A stretch of DNA of 64,000 nucleotides from Albidovulum litorale (GCF_025751495.1 NZ_JAOWKZ010000003.1:248001-312000); one strand, 5' to 3'. Positions 51,341 to 63,581 are shown, counted from the stretch's first letter. Made by a program: numbers and translations. Notes: generated by a model not told the origin, from the letters alone.

Positions 51341-52336
51341 TCACCCATCGGTCATCGCTTCGAGAAGCGCGCGGGCATTGCCGCCTGCAATCCTTTCCTT
51401 GTCGGCGTCGTCAAGGCGTGCCGGGGAAAGGGCGCGTTCATACGGGTTGTCGGAGAATATCGGATAATCGGAACCAAGAAAGATACGGTCCGCCCCGTAA
51501 AGGCCAGCCGCCGCTTCAACTGCGCGAGGGCCGAGCGAGGCGCAGTCATACCAGAGATTGCGAAGCCGGGCCGTCGGGAAAGGCGCGTCAGGGTTTCGGT
51601 GACGCGCAATGGCTTCCATCCGCTCATGGATGAACGGCAGTGTCCCGCCGAGATTGACAAGCTGGAAGCTGAGACGGGGCCAGAGGTCCTGAATATCGGA
51701 CAGGATCAGCGTCAGGACATTCTGCGACACCTGGGCCTGCAATGCCACTGCCGACGTGCGGTACTGAACGAAGTCGTCCGGCGGCGCCGGAGGCGCCTCG
51801 CCCGCCTTCAGGCCCGGATGCAGCATGATGTGACAGCCTGTCTCGTTCGCGGCCGACAGGACGGGGGCGAGCGATTTCGCCTCGGCGACCGAGTTGAAAT
51901 AGTTGGACGGCAGGATGATGCCCGGCAGACGCAACTCACGGCGAATGCGGCGCACCTCCTGCGCCGCGAGTTCGGGATCGGTAAGTGGCAGTCCGGCAAG
52001 GCCGAAAATGCGCCCTCCGGTCGCTCCATGAAGTTCGGCGAGATGGGTGTTGAAGGCAGTAATCGCCAGAGCGACCTCCTCGGCGGGCAACACGTCCAGC
52101 CCGAGCGCCCCCGGAAACGTCAGCAGACGGTGGGTAAGTCCCTGTTGATCCATCTGAGTAAGGCCCACGACGATATCGAAATAATCGGGCTTGAACGGAA
52201 ACTCACCATTCATCGCGACCATGCCCTGCGACCCGTCCGGCCGGTGGCGCAGATAGGGGCGCGCGGTCCGGCCGTGCAGCATGTCCTGCAGGCCGCCACC
52301 GTAAAAATGGGCATGCATGTCGATGCGGTCTTTCAC
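51341..52336 (-). CDS. ACMSD-like amidohydrolase family decarboxylase/hydrolase
   Basis: A 331-residue amidohydrolase-superfamily enzyme of the aminocarboxymuconate-semialdehyde decarboxylase type. It starts with MKDRIDMHAHFYGGG, giving the His-x-His metal site, and has IMLHPGLKAGE (about 170-180), QLVNLGGTLPF and the catalytic aspartate in IFLGSDYPIFSDNPYE. Such enzymes decarboxylate or hydrate ring-cleavage products. It is divergent from the Rieske oxygenase at 52428 (91-bp gap) and convergent with the M29/NicX-like gene; the three may serve one pathway. Confidence 0.88.
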   Translation of the reverse strand: MKDRIDMHAHFYGGGLQDMLHGRTARPYLRHRPDGSQGMVAMNGEFPFKPDYFDIVVGLTQMDQQGLTHRLLTFPGALGLDVLPAEEVALAITAFNTHLAELHGATGGRIFGLAGLPLTDPELAAQEVRRIRRELRLPGIILPSNYFNSVAEAKSLAPVLSAANETGCHIMLHPGLKAGEAPPAPPDDFVQYRTSAVALQAQVSQNVLTLILSDIQDLWPRLSFQLVNLGGTLPFIHERMEAIARHRNPDAPFPTARLRNLWYDCASLGPRAVEAAAGLYGADRIFLGSDYPIFSDNPYERALSPARLDDADKERIAGGNARALLEAMTDG

Positions 52337-52427
52337 CAGAAGCTCCTTGCTTGCCGGGCAACAGCTTTAGTACCGATAAACCAGTTGCCGTGACGCGGTT
52401 CAACGAAATCCATGGCGGGAGGATGCG

Positions 52428-53462
52428 ATGTTCTCAGGCGAATATCCACGAAATTGCTGGTACGTTGCGGGCCGGAGCGAGGATTTCGACCAGTCGCTGA
52501 AACCGCTTCGGCTTTTTGGTGAAGAGATCGTCTTTTACCGCAAGGCCGACGGCACGGCTGTCGCACTGGAAGATGCCTGCCCGCATCGGAAACTGCCGCT
52601 CTCCAAGGGCAAGATCGAAGGTGACCGGGTCGTCTGTGGCTATCATGGGCTGACCTTTGACGGCACCGGCACCTGCGTCGCGGCGCCGACGCAGGAAGGC
52701 GCGATTCCCAAGCGGGCGCGGGTGAAAAGCTATCCGATTATCGAGAAATACGGCTTCGTCTGGATCTGGCCCGGCGCACCGGAGAAGGCCGACATTGCCG
52801 AACTGATAGATATTCCGAATTACGATAATCCCGGCTGGGGCAAAACCCGGCGCGGTGCGCTCGACATCGCCTGCAACTATCTCTGGATAACCGACAATCT
52901 TCTTGACCCCAGCCATGTGGCATGGGTTCACCTGACCTCCTTCGCAGGCGGGGGCACCGACAATGTACCACTGGAGATCACCGAAGGCGAAGATCGTGTG
53001 ATTGTCTGGCGCTGGATCCCGGACCGTCCCGCTGCGCCCTATTACCAGCAGTTTATCGGGTTCGAGGGGCATTGCGACCGCAAGCAACACTACGAATGCC
53101 GCGTACCGTCGATCGCAATCAACAAGTCGATCTATACACCCGCAGGCACCGGAGGCGACGATGACGCCCTGCCCCAGACGGCTTTCGTGAATTTCTCCTA
53201 CAATTTCATGACGCCAATCGATGCGGATCACACACTCTATTTCTGGTTCCAGCACCGCAATGCCCTTGCCGATGACGAGGACGTCTCACGCCGCATGTTC
53301 GAAGGCGCGACGATGGCATTCAACGAGGACAAGGATGTGCTGGAAGAGGTGCATCGCGGCATGAAGGCCCCACGCTCCCCGCATCTCAACCTCGGTCTGG
53401 ATGCCGGCGCGATGCGGTTCCGCAAACTGGTTGAAACCCGGATCGCCGCTGAAGCGCAATAA
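52428..53462 (+). CDS. Rieske non-haem iron oxygenase, oxygenase component (VanA-like)
   Basis: A 344-residue terminal oxygenase. The Rieske site is Cys51-Pro-His53 with Cys70-Gly-Tyr-His73, and the mononuclear iron site reads NLLDPSHVAWVH (Asp plus two His). It belongs to the one-component-oxygenase group with vanillate demethylase and carnitine/phenoxybenzoate oxygenases, which need a separate reductase; none is seen. ATG at 52428 is supported by a GGGAGGATGCG ribosome site. Probably O-demethylates or hydroxylates an aromatic substrate. Confidence 0.92.
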   Translation: MFSGEYPRNCWYVAGRSEDFDQSLKPLRLFGEEIVFYRKADGTAVALEDACPHRKLPLSKGKIEGDRVVCGYHGLTFDGTGTCVAAPTQEGAIPKRARVKSYPIIEKYGFVWIWPGAPEKADIAELIDIPNYDNPGWGKTRRGALDIACNYLWITDNLLDPSHVAWVHLTSFAGGGTDNVPLEITEGEDRVIVWRWIPDRPAAPYYQQFIGFEGHCDRKQHYECRVPSIAINKSIYTPAGTGGDDDALPQTAFVNFSYNFMTPIDADHTLYFWFQHRNALADDEDVSRRMFEGATMAFNEDKDVLEEVHRGMKAPRSPHLNLGLDAGAMRFRKLVETRIAAEAQ

Positions 53463-53526
53463 AAGATTGAATCGGCGCATCGAGCCACTGCGCGGGGCAA
53501 CAACCTGAAATCATGGTGTAAATGGG

Positions 53527-53603
53527 TGGCGCACCCGACAGGATTCGAACCTGTGACCTCTGCCTTCGGAGGGCAGCACTCTATCCAGCTGAGCTACGGG
53601 TGC
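53527..53603 (-). tRNA. tRNA-Arg(CCG)
   Basis: A 74-nt tRNA plus encoded CCA: acceptor GCACCCG pairs with CGGGTGC, D arm GCTCAGCTGGATAGAGT-like, anticodon loop CTCCGAA with anticodon CCG in stem CTGCC/GGCAG, T arm ACAGGTTCGAATCCTGT, discriminator G and CCA. It follows sufS by 70 bp on the same strand. Confidence 0.97.
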
Positions 53604-53673
53604 CTGTTGGTGGGATATAACGGCACGATGCCCGGCCCGCAATCGCGAATTTTGCCTTCGGTCAAATGCCGTG

Positions 53674-54894
53674 TCAGGCGAAAAGCTCGTGGCAGAGCTC
53701 CAGCGCCTCGATGAGTTTGTCGACCTCGGCCTTGGTATTGTAGAGGCCGAACGAGGCACGACAGGTCGCGGTAGCGCCGAAGAAATCGAGAAGCGGCATC
53801 GCGCAATGGGTGCCTGCACGAACCGCGACGCCCTTCTTGTCGAGGACGGTCGAGATGTCATGGGCATGGGCCGCGCCCTCAAGCGTCATCGAAAAAATGG
53901 CACCCTTGCCAGGTGCGTCGCCTTGGATGTTGAGCCAGTTCAGCCCCTTGAACCGCGTGGTCGCATAGGCCGCGAGTTTCGCCTCATGCGAAGCGATGTT
54001 CTCCATGCCGAGCCCCATGAGATATTCCAGCGCCACGCCCATGCCGATCTGCTGGACGATACCGGGCGTACCTGCTTCGAATTTCATCGGGGGATCGTTG
54101 TAGGTGACGGTGTCGCGATACACGTCACGGATCATGTCGCCGCCGCCAAGGAAGGGGCGCATCTCCTTCATTCGCTCCTTGGCGATCCAGATCGCGCCGG
54201 ACCCGCTCGGCCCGTAGAGCTTATGCCCGGTGATCGCGTAGAAATCGCAGCCGATCTCGGGGATCGAGACGGGCCGGTGGACGGCGCCCTGCGAGCCATC
54301 GACAAGGACCGGCACGCCCTTCTCCTTTGCCCCCCGACAGATCGCGGCGACATCGACCAACGTGCCAGTGACATTCGACATCTGCGTCACCGCGACAAGT
54401 TTCGTCTTCGGCCCGATTGCATCAAGAACCTTCTGCGGGTCGAGCGAGCCGTCCAGTTCCGGCTCGACCCATTTCAGCACCACGCCCTGCCGTTCGCGCA
54501 GGAAATGCCAGGGCACGATATTGGCGTGGTGTTCCAGCACGCTTAGCACGATTTCATCCCCCGCCTGCATCCGCGGCGCGGCCCAGGCATAGGACACAAG
54601 GTTGATGCCCTCGGTCGTGCCGGTGGTAAAGACGATCTCTTCGGGGTCGGGCGCGTGCAGGAACCGGGCGACGATGCCGCGCACGGCCTCGTACTTGTCT
54701 GTGGCGAGGTTAGATAGGTAGTGTAAACCCCTATGAACGTTTGCATATTCATGTTCGTAGGCATGGGTCATCGCGTCGATCACGACGCGCGGCTTCTGGG
54801 CCGAGGCGCCGTTGTCGAGATAGACCAGCGGCTTGCCGTTCACCTCGCGCGACAGGATGGGAAAATCCGCCCGGACCTTTTCGACGTCATACAT
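53674..54894 (-). CDS. sufS: SufS cysteine desulfurase
   Basis: A 406-residue group II cysteine desulfurase that supplies sulfur for Fe-S cluster assembly. The PLP lysine is in [11 protein letters not shown], the active-site cysteine in RAGTHCAMP (about 359-367), and it opens [20 protein letters not shown]. The ATG at 54894 lies 4 bp after the preceding stop; 54912 would overlap it. Last gene of the suf operon. SufE is not in the window. It is separate from the second desulfurase at 61107. Confidence 0.95.
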   Translation of the reverse strand: MYDVEKVRADFPILSREVNGKPLVYLDNGASAQKPRVVIDAMTHAYEHEYANVHRGLHYLSNLATDKYEAVRGIVARFLHAPDPEEIVFTTGTTEGINLVSYAWAAPRMQAGDEIVLSVLEHHANIVPWHFLRERQGVVLKWVEPELDGSLDPQKVLDAIGPKTKLVAVTQMSNVTGTLVDVAAICRGAKEKGVPVLVDGSQGAVHRPVSIPEIGCDFYAITGHKLYGPSGSGAIWIAKERMKEMRPFLGGGDMIRDVYRDTVTYNDPPMKFEAGTPGIVQQIGMGVALEYLMGLGMENIASHEAKLAAYATTRFKGLNWLNIQGDAPGKGAIFSMTLEGAAHAHDISTVLDKKGVAVRAGTHCAMPLLDFFGATATCRASFGLYNTKAEVDKLIEALELCHELFA

Positions 54895-54898
54895 GGGA

Positions 54899-55495
54899 TC
54901 AGCCTTTCTCAACCGGCGGCGCGACGCCGAACATGATCAGTACCATCGACAGGATCGTGATGATCACGAGGAAACTCACCACCATGCCGAGAACGACAAG
55001 GGCGAGGTTGGTGAAGCCGTGTAGCGCGGCGGTGAACTGAACAAGTAGCCAGATCAAGAGCCCGATGGCCACAAAGGCGATGAGCATGCCGACAGGCGGC
55101 ACGAGGACGAGCGCGACCAGTTGCACCGCCTGGGCAAGAACCAGCATAAATTCGAGCCAGACGATCAGGAGGAGTGCATCCGCAAAGCTGCCCGTCCCGC
55201 CGAAGATTCGACCGATCCAAGCAATGGCGGTCGCGATCACAAGCTGCGACAAGACCTGAAACGGCACGCCGAGCACGGGGTCGGCGGCAAGCGCGAAGAT
55301 CGGCGGCTGATCGTCGAGCGGCAGGACCAGACCGCCAAGCCGGGTTTCCAGAAGTGCCAGTACCGAAACCAGCAAGAGGCCGATCCACCGCGCCTCCATC
55401 GGCGGGTCGAGCGCAATGATCCGCCGGGCGGCCTCGCGTGGCGACCGCAGGGTCTCCATCACCAGATCGGTGACGAGGGCGGGCAGGCCGGTCAT
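54899..55495 (-). CDS. Yip1-family membrane protein
   Basis: A 198-residue protein with about five membrane helices (TMs from about residue 40), recognised by its Yip1-like layout (hydrophobic C-terminal two thirds, LDPPMEARWIGLLLVSVLAL). It overlaps the preceding gene's stop by ATGA. Inserted in the suf operon between a second small membrane gene and sufS. Function unknown. Confidence 0.7.
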   Translation of the reverse strand: MTGLPALVTDLVMETLRSPREAARRIIALDPPMEARWIGLLLVSVLALLETRLGGLVLPLDDQPPIFALAADPVLGVPFQVLSQLVIATAIAWIGRIFGGTGSFADALLLIVWLEFMLVLAQAVQLVALVLVPPVGMLIAFVAIGLLIWLLVQFTAALHGFTNLALVVLGMVVSFLVIITILSMVLIMFGVAPPVEKG

Positions 55496-55980
55496 TCTCC
55501 GCCCCCGAATTCCGCGACCCTGAGGCCTGATACCCAGAACCACAGGAAGACTGTGAAGACGATCACGCCGACCAGCGTCGCCTGTAATCCCGGCCCGATA
55601 AAGCCGGCAACCATACCTTGCAGCAACATCAGCGGCGTGACCGCCAGAAGCGCCCAGAAGAGCGCAATGCGCGCGCTGAAATAGTCGCCGCGCCCGCCAA
55701 GGGCACGGGCCGCGAGGTGGCCGAGCGCCGCAAGCAGGTAAAAGGCCGGGATCATCGCCAGAGCGGCGAGGAACGTGCCTACCATGTGCTGGGTCAGCGG
55801 CACATCCGGCGCGAAATGGGCGGCCCGGCTAAGGCGCGGCCATTGCGCGACGAAGATCACGATCAACGCCGCAATCAGATAGGTCAGTGCCCGCGCCTCA
55901 TGCCGCTCGCCCTGCAACAGGCGGCGCATGACGACGCGGGGTCCGCGATAGGTCGCAACGATATCGTCGGTGACGGCCAT
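55492..55980 (-). CDS. Small membrane protein, possibly Yip1-related
   Basis: A 162-residue protein with four helices (about residues 27-46, 65-88, 98-124 and 128-150), beginning MAVTDDIVATYRGPRVVMRR. It shares a base with the sufD stop (TAATG) and overlaps the next gene by ATGA, so it is firmly inside the suf operon. Function unknown. Confidence 0.7.
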   Translation of the reverse strand: MAVTDDIVATYRGPRVVMRRLLQGERHEARALTYLIAALIVIFVAQWPRLSRAAHFAPDVPLTQHMVGTFLAALAMIPAFYLLAALGHLAARALGGRGDYFSARIALFWALLAVTPLMLLQGMVAGFIGPGLQATLVGVIVFTVFLWFWVSGLRVAEFGGGE

Positions 55981-57283
55981 TACTTCTTCCGGCGTGCCAG
56001 CCAGGCTTCCAGACGTTCGACGATCTCGGCAGCCAATGCCTCGTCCTCGATCTCCTCGATCGCGTCGGCAAGGAAGGAAAGCACCAGAAGCGCGGTGGCA
56101 TCCTCACGCGGCACGCCCCGCGAACGCAGGTAGAAAAGCGCGGTTTCGTCGATGGCGCCGGTTGTGGAGCCGTGCGAGCACTGGACATCGTCGGCATAGA
56201 TTTCCAGCTCCGGCTTGGCGAGGAACTGGCTGTCCTCATCCAAGAGAAGCGACTGGCTGATCTGATAACCGTCGGTCTTCTGCGCGCCCGGCTTAACCAA
56301 GATTTTGCCCTGGAACACCCCGGTCGCGCCGTTCTTCAGCACCTTCTTGAAGACCTGCCGGCTTTCGCAACGCTCCGCGTCATGGGTGATAAAGATCGTG
56401 TCGTCATGATGGAACTTGCCGTAGCTGCCGTCACCAAGGGCCGCCCCCGCGACATGGGCCACCGCGTCGTCGCCCGCGATGTCGATCACGCATTCGTTGC
56501 GGGTCATCTGTCCATTGGCGGTCAGCGTAAAACTCTTGAAGCTCGCCTCTTCGGCAACGCGTGCGAAGATATGTGTGATCGCACGGCGCTCATGGTCGCG
56601 GCCCTGCGCGCGGACATGGTGGAACTTGCCGCCTTTGGCGATATCCACTTCCATCACCTTGTTGAACCGCGCCGCCGCAGGGCCGGTTTCCAGCACGGTG
56701 ATCTCGGCCCCTTCCTCGACCTTCACGCAATGGTGCAAAACCGCGTCGGAGGTCTCGGACGCATGGCGATAGACCAGATGCACGGGCTTTGACGCCTGCC
56801 CGGTCACGCGGATCAGCACGCCATCGCTGGCAGCGGCGGTGTTCAGCGCCGCCAGCGGACGGGCAACCGGGTCCTGCCCGCGCGCTTCCAAAACGCCGTA
56901 AAGGTCCTGCGCCCAATGTATATCCGCCCTGCCCGCCTCGGCCAGCCGCGAAATCTCGACACCCGCCATGGCAGGATCGTCCGATTCCCATTCGGAAAAG
57001 ACGCCATCGACGAAGACCAACTTGACACTGGCGACGGTGCCGAAAAGCTGCGGTTCTTTTCCGTCGAACAACGCTGCCTTCGGCGCCTCGGCCGCGATCA
57101 ACGAGGCCGGATCGGTGAATTTCCAGTACTCATCCCGCCGGGTCGGCAGGCCCATCTCCCGCAGACGCGACACCGCTTCGGCGCGCGCCACGGCCGTGAA
57201 CCCGCTCTTCGGCAGGTCCAGCGACGCAATCCGCACCTCGGTCACCTCGACCCGCGCCTGATCCTTTCGCATCGGCGCCGCCA

Positions 57284-57284
<1 letters not shown>
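55980..57284 (-). CDS. sufD: SufD, Fe-S cluster assembly scaffold subunit
   Basis: A 434-residue SufD protein of the SufBCD scaffold complex. Beta-helix signatures such as GDGSYGKFHHDDTIFITHDAERC and the C-terminal DDVQCSHGSTTGAIDETALFYLRSRG (about residues 361-386) match the family. It starts at 57284, sharing one base with the sufC stop codon. Confidence 0.95.
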
Positions 57285-58039
<755 letters not shown>

Positions 58040-58063
58040 GTTTTGTCCTTTCAAACGGCAAAG

Positions 58064-58092
58064 GCGGCCCCGGGGCCAAAGGCCCGGGCCGC
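58064..58092 (-). terminator. GC-rich hairpin upstream of sufC
   Basis: A 12-bp stem with one bulged G and a TTT loop (minus-strand GCGGCCCGGGCC then GGCCCCGGGGCCGC), followed by CTTTG. It lies between the 58116 gene and sufC and could attenuate transcription or stabilise the sufC part of the mRNA. Confidence 0.5.
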
Positions 58093-58115
58093 GCTGATTT
58101 CAGATGTGGGTGAGT

Positions 58116-58631
58116 CTAGCCGGCGGGCGTCAGACGATAGTCCTTGCCTTCCTCGGCCAGAGCGGCGGCATAGTCCGCCGAGAAGAGTTGCGCCCAGATA
58201 CCCTGCGCATTCGAGGCCACGGCGGCCTCGCCGTAATGCATCATCAGACAGCCGACGATGAGCGCCGGGAAACGCTGACGGGTGAAGAGGTGGAAAGCCA
58301 CCATCAGGACACCGGCCAGAACCAGCGCGAACAGCAGCATGCCGCGCTGCTCCAGATCGTAGAATGCCTTCGGCAGACCTTCGAGCTTGGACATGTTGAA
58401 ATAGATCACCCGGCCAAGCAGAACCGCCGAGATACCGGACAGGAAGGCCAGCAAAACCATCATCTTGTCCGCGAACGTGCGCTTTTGGTGCTTCGGTCGC
58501 TGCTTGAGGATCTTGTTGAATTTCTTTTGCGTCGACTGACCCACCAGGTCTGCATGTTCGAACTGCTTCCCGGCCTCGATCCGCTTCAGGCGTTCGGCAA
58601 AGGCGGTTTTCTGATGGTCCAGCATGGACAT
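58116..58631 (-). CDS. Membrane protein of unknown function inside the suf operon
   Basis: A 171-residue protein with a basic N terminus (AERLKRIEAGKQFEHADLVG) and three helices (about residues 55-75, 95-116 and 122-140). No family recognised. ATG at 58631 chosen; the second ATG six bases on is equally possible. It lies between the YbjQ-like gene and sufC. Confidence 0.75.
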   Translation of the reverse strand: MSMLDHQKTAFAERLKRIEAGKQFEHADLVGQSTQKKFNKILKQRPKHQKRTFADKMMVLLAFLSGISAVLLGRVIYFNMSKLEGLPKAFYDLEQRGMLLFALVLAGVLMVAFHLFTRQRFPALIVGCLMMHYGEAAVASNAQGIWAQLFSADYAAALAEEGKDYRLTPAG

Positions 58632-58805
58632 TCCGTGACCCCGGTCTTCTTCCCTTTGCGCGGCAGGATGAGAAAGATTCAAGGCGGAAATCAGGCGCGA
58701 AAGATGCGCTTTTCGGGGCACTTACGGCCGCCAGAAGGGTCAATGACGACGTAACGGCGCTTCTGTCGCCCAGGGGCGAACAATGCCCAATCTGCCTCTC
58801 TGCGG

Positions 58806-59117
58806 TCATGATAAACTCACCGCCGTGCCCGATGCCGAGACCATCAGCATGTTGTTGATCACCTCATAGTCCAAGTCGACGCCGACAATGGCATTCGCCC
58901 CCATCGCCACCGCCCGCTCCTCCATCTCGCGCAATGCGGTTTCCCGCGCCCGGCCCAGTTCCTGCTCATAGGCGGCCGAGCGGCCACCGACGATATCGCG
59001 GACCTGCGCGAACAGATCGCGGAAGATATTGGCACCAAGGATTGCCTCGCCGGTGACAATGCCGTGGTACTGGCGAATGGTTTTTCCTTCGACGGAAGGG
59101 GTGGTTGTGACGATCAT
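58806..59117 (-). CDS. YbjQ/DUF74-family protein
   Basis: A 103-residue protein of the YbjQ (heavy-metal-binding-domain-like) family: [20 protein letters not shown] at the N terminus, [12 protein letters not shown] and the conserved [15 protein letters not shown] (about residues 73-87). It overlaps the preceding gene by ATGA within the suf operon. Exact role unknown. Confidence 0.88.
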   Translation of the reverse strand: MIVTTTPSVEGKTIRQYHGIVTGEAILGANIFRDLFAQVRDIVGGRSAAYEQELGRARETALREMEERAVAMGANAIVGVDLDYEVINNMLMVSASGTAVSLS

Positions 59118-59538
59118 CGTTGTTCCCTTCCCTCTTTTTCGGCCTGCAAACGTGCGATCAGATCGGCCTTTTGTCGGGCAAGCTGCTTCTGGGTCTCTGC
59201 TTCACGCGCCGCGCGCACGGCCTCACCGTTTCCGTTACGTGGGTCGGTCGCATCCAAATTCGCGAAAGCAACCCCGTGTTGCCACGCAGAAACCGGAGTG
59301 TTCAGCTTCCGGACCCAGCGGGCGACGAGCAGCCCTGCACCAGCACCGAGAGACAAAACCAGCCCGATTTTGCCAAACCGAGGCAGCCACGCCAATTCGA
59401 CGGAAGAAAACAAAATCGTCCCGCCAATCCAGATCACTGCGGCAGCCTGAATGGCTTCGCGAACACCGCTCGTGTGGCGGCTGTCAAACGCATCGGCGGG
59501 TTCCTGAACCGGCCCCCTCCCATGTCCAAGACCGAACA

Positions 59539-59539
<1 letters not shown>
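59114..59539 (-). CDS. Hypothetical membrane protein inside the suf operon
   Basis: A 141-residue protein with two hydrophobic segments (about residues 30-46 and 58-74), then a charged tail rich in Ala, Glu, Lys and Arg (about residues 105-141) that probably forms a coiled helix. No domain recognised. Its first base overlaps the sufB stop, so it is translated with sufB. Confidence 0.75.
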
Positions 59540-61065
<1,526 letters not shown>

Positions 61066-61106
61066 GATCTTTTCCTGTTCGTTTTCCATGCGTTCCGCGT
61101 CTTTCC

Positions 61107-62168
61107 TCATGCAGCTCGCGCGCGTTGCCGCGCCCGTGCCGCGATCCAGGCCTCCGCGAAACGGTCGACCTCATCCATCGTCGTCGTGGGTCCGAGCGAG
61201 ACGCGGATGGCCGAAGCCGCCTCTGCCTCGTCATAACCCAGTGCCTTCAACACCCGGCTTGCCTTGACCTTGCCCGATGAACAGGCCGAACCCGCCGAAA
61301 TCGCAAACCCGGCCAGATCCATCTGCATCACCTGCGTCTCACCCTTCCAGCCCGGCGTCAGAATGCAGGTCGTGTTGGGCAGCCGTGGGCCGTCACCACC
61401 GACGAACACCGTTTCAGGTGCAGCCTCGGCAATACGCGCCTCAAGCCGGTCGCGCAACTCGGCAACGCCGCTCCAGACGCCTGCCTCCTGATCCGCCAAA
61501 GCCGCCTTCGCCGCCGCGCCGAACCCCGCGATGCCGCTGACGTTCTCGGTCCCAGAGCGACGCCCCAGTTCCTGCCCGCCGCCCGGCCGCAGGGTCGCAA
61601 TCTCCAGCCCATCCCGCACGATCAGCGCGCCGACACCTTTCGGCCCGCCGATCTTGTGCGCGGAGACAATCGCGAAATCCGCGCCTGACCAGGAGAAGGC
61701 GAAGGGCACCCGCCCCACCGCCTGCACAACATCCAGAAGCAGCCAGTCGGCCCGCCGCGCGCCGTAAGGATAGCCGTCCTCACCCTTGGCGGGGGGCTCT
61801 GTGATCACCCCGGTCTCACTGTTGGCCAATCCCATTGCCAGCGTATGGCCACCCTCGGCAGCGCTATCCATCCGCCAATGCGCCATCAGGCAGTCATGCG
61901 CAGTCGGGTCGACATAGACGTCATGACCCCCGGCCAACACCCCTGCCGCCTCGGTCGCGCCCGAGGTGAAAACCACCTCTTTCGCGCGGCACCCGACCAA
62001 AGCCGCCACATCCTCGCGCGCCCGCTCGACGATCATTTTCGCCGCCCGCCCTTCGGCATGAACCGAAGACGGGTTGCCGACAGCGTCAAGTGCCGCGACA
62101 ACGGCCTCCCTTGCATCCACCCGCAAGGGCGCCGTCGCGTTCCAGTCGAGATAGACCCGCCCCGTCAC
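61107..62168 (-). CDS. IscS/NifS-like cysteine desulfurase
   Basis: A 353-residue group I-type cysteine desulfurase: the PLP lysine is in [11 protein letters not shown] and the active-site cysteine in [15 protein letters not shown], which has the extended loop of IscS-like enzymes. It opens [15 protein letters not shown]. No ATG is in place; I use the GTG at 62168 with GAAGAAGG upstream, and a TTG at 62192 is an alternative. Located between iscR and sufB, it gives the operon two desulfurases. Confidence 0.9.
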   Translation of the reverse strand: MTGRVYLDWNATAPLRVDAREAVVAALDAVGNPSSVHAEGRAAKMIVERAREDVAALVGCRAKEVVFTSGATEAAGVLAGGHDVYVDPTAHDCLMAHWRMDSAAEGGHTLAMGLANSETGVITEPPAKGEDGYPYGARRADWLLLDVVQAVGRVPFAFSWSGADFAIVSAHKIGGPKGVGALIVRDGLEIATLRPGGGQELGRRSGTENVSGIAGFGAAAKAALADQEAGVWSGVAELRDRLEARIAEAAPETVFVGGDGPRLPNTTCILTPGWKGETQVMQMDLAGFAISAGSACSSGKVKASRVLKALGYDEAEAASAIRVSLGPTTTMDEVDRFAEAWIAARARQRARAA

Positions 62169-62286
62169 GCCCGCACCTTCTTCTGTTCGCAAATACTCCC
62201 GGCGGAGCCGACCCGAGCCGGAGACGCCAGGCGGAGGCGAGAAAAAACGCGTGGCGCGGAACGCGCCTCAATTTGAACAGACAGGA

Positions 62287-62745
62287 TCATTCGTCGACCA
62301 CCTGAAACAGCGCGGGCACCGCCGGGCAGGGTTTCAGCGTATTGCCGATCACATCCGAAAGCGTCGTCTGGTGAAGGAAGACGTAGACATGGGCCGACAG
62401 GCCTTCCCACAGCCGGTTGGTCATCGACTGCGCCCGGCTGCCTGAGACACCACCCGATGCTCCCGCGCCCGTGTGCAACGCACTCACCGTCTCATCGACC
62501 GCTTCCAGAACCTCGCTCACCCGGATCTCGACCGGATCACGGGCGAGCTTGTAGCCGCCCCCTGGCCCCCGCACCGATTCGACCAACCCCGCCCGGCGCA
62601 GCTTGACGAAAAGCTGCTCCAGATACGGGAGCGAGATGTCCTGACGCTTCGAGATCTCGGCCAGCGAGGTCAGCTGATCCTCGCGGACCGTGGCCAGATC
62701 GGCCAAGGCCACCATCGCATACCGCCCTTTGGTCGAGAGTTTCAT
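62287..62745 (-). CDS. iscR: Rrf2-family regulator IscR, without the cysteine ligand set
   Basis: A 152-residue winged-helix regulator of Fe-S assembly genes. The HTH covers about residues 1-80 (MKLSTKGRYAMVALADLATV; EISKRQDISLPYLEQLFVKL). E. coli IscR carries three cysteines and a histidine at 92, 98, 104 and 107; here the same stretch (LHTGAGASGGVSGSRAQSM) has no cysteine, and the only cysteine is Cys140 near the end. Rhodobacter IscR has been described as having this lineage-specific ligation. It heads the suf operon and probably represses or activates it in response to cluster or iron status. Confidence 0.92.
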   Translation of the reverse strand: MKLSTKGRYAMVALADLATVREDQLTSLAEISKRQDISLPYLEQLFVKLRRAGLVESVRGPGGGYKLARDPVEIRVSEVLEAVDETVSALHTGAGASGGVSGSRAQSMTNRLWEGLSAHVYVFLHQTTLSDVIGNTLKPCPAVPALFQVVDE

Positions 62746-62827
62746 CAGTTTTTGCCCCGCAAAGACATTGACGACGGGCAGAAGGCCGCTTAACTCCTTT
62801 CCACCCGGTCACCGGCATCCGCCGGTA

Positions 62828-62865
62828 TTTAGAACAATTCTAGGGTGCCTGAGCAAAATCGTCAA
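62828..62865 (-). promoter_or_regulatory. iscR promoter overlapped by an ICE-like (Irr) box
   Basis: Minus-strand -35 TTGACG (62860-62865) and -10 TAGAAT (62837-62842) are separated by 17 bp, an excellent sigma-70 promoter. TTTAGAA-CAA-TTCTAGG (62828-62844 on the plus strand) matches the Irr iron-control element TTTAGAA-N3-TTCTAAA in 12 of 14 positions and covers the -10 box. Irr binding would block transcription of the suf operon. Confidence 0.8.
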
Positions 62866-62917
62866 GAATGGCCATGCCATTTTGACGGCAAAGGCCCCGC
62901 CAGAGAGAAGACAAGCG

Positions 62918-63577
62918 ATGCCCGAAGTGATTTTTGCCGGCCCCGAGGGTCGGCTGGAAGGCCGCTACCACCCCCAGAAACAGCCCGACGCGCCGATTGC
63001 GATCATCCTGCATCCGCACCCTCAGTTCGGCGGCACGATGAATAACCGCGTGGTACACCGGCTGCATTACGCCTTCCACGAACTGGGCTTCACCGTCCTC
63101 AGGTTCAACTTCCGTGGCGTCGGCCGCAGCCAGGGCGAATATGACCAGGGCATCGGCGAACTTTCTGACGCGGCCTCTGCGCTCGACTACCTTCAGGCAA
63201 TGAACCCGAACTCCAAGCATTGCTGGGTCGCGGGGTTTTCGTTCGGCGCATGGATCGGCATGCAGCTTCTGATGCGGCGGCCCGAGATCACCGGTTTCAT
63301 CTCTGTCGCCCCTCCCGCCAACATGTATGACTTTTCCTTCCTCGCGCCCTGCCCCTCCTCGGGTCTGATCATCAACGGCACCGCCGACCGCGTGGCGCCG
63401 CCGAAGGACACGCATTCGCTGGTCGGAAAGCTGCGCGAACAGAAAGGCATCACCATCACACATCACGAGGTGGAAGGTGCCGGGCATTTCTTCGAGAATG
63501 ACGAAACCCAGATGAACCCGATGATCGAAACCGTGCAGGCCTATGTCCAGCGCCGCCTTGGCGAGCAGACGAGGTAA
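62918..63577 (+). CDS. Alpha/beta hydrolase
   Basis: A 219-residue serine-hydrolase-fold protein of the dienelactone-hydrolase-like/X-Pro-like group. The nucleophile elbow is VAGFSFGAWIGMQ (about 101-113), with the oxyanion region HPHPQFGGTMNNRV (about 33-46) and the catalytic aspartate/histidine in NGTADRVAPP and EGAGHFFENDE. The ATG at 62918 is chosen over longer readings because it starts at a family-typical MPEVIFAGPEG. Divergent from iscR; substrate unknown. Confidence 0.9.
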   Translation: MPEVIFAGPEGRLEGRYHPQKQPDAPIAIILHPHPQFGGTMNNRVVHRLHYAFHELGFTVLRFNFRGVGRSQGEYDQGIGELSDAASALDYLQAMNPNSKHCWVAGFSFGAWIGMQLLMRRPEITGFISVAPPANMYDFSFLAPCPSSGLIINGTADRVAPPKDTHSLVGKLREQKGITITHHEVEGAGHFFENDETQMNPMIETVQAYVQRRLGEQTR

Positions 63578-63581
63578 GACC

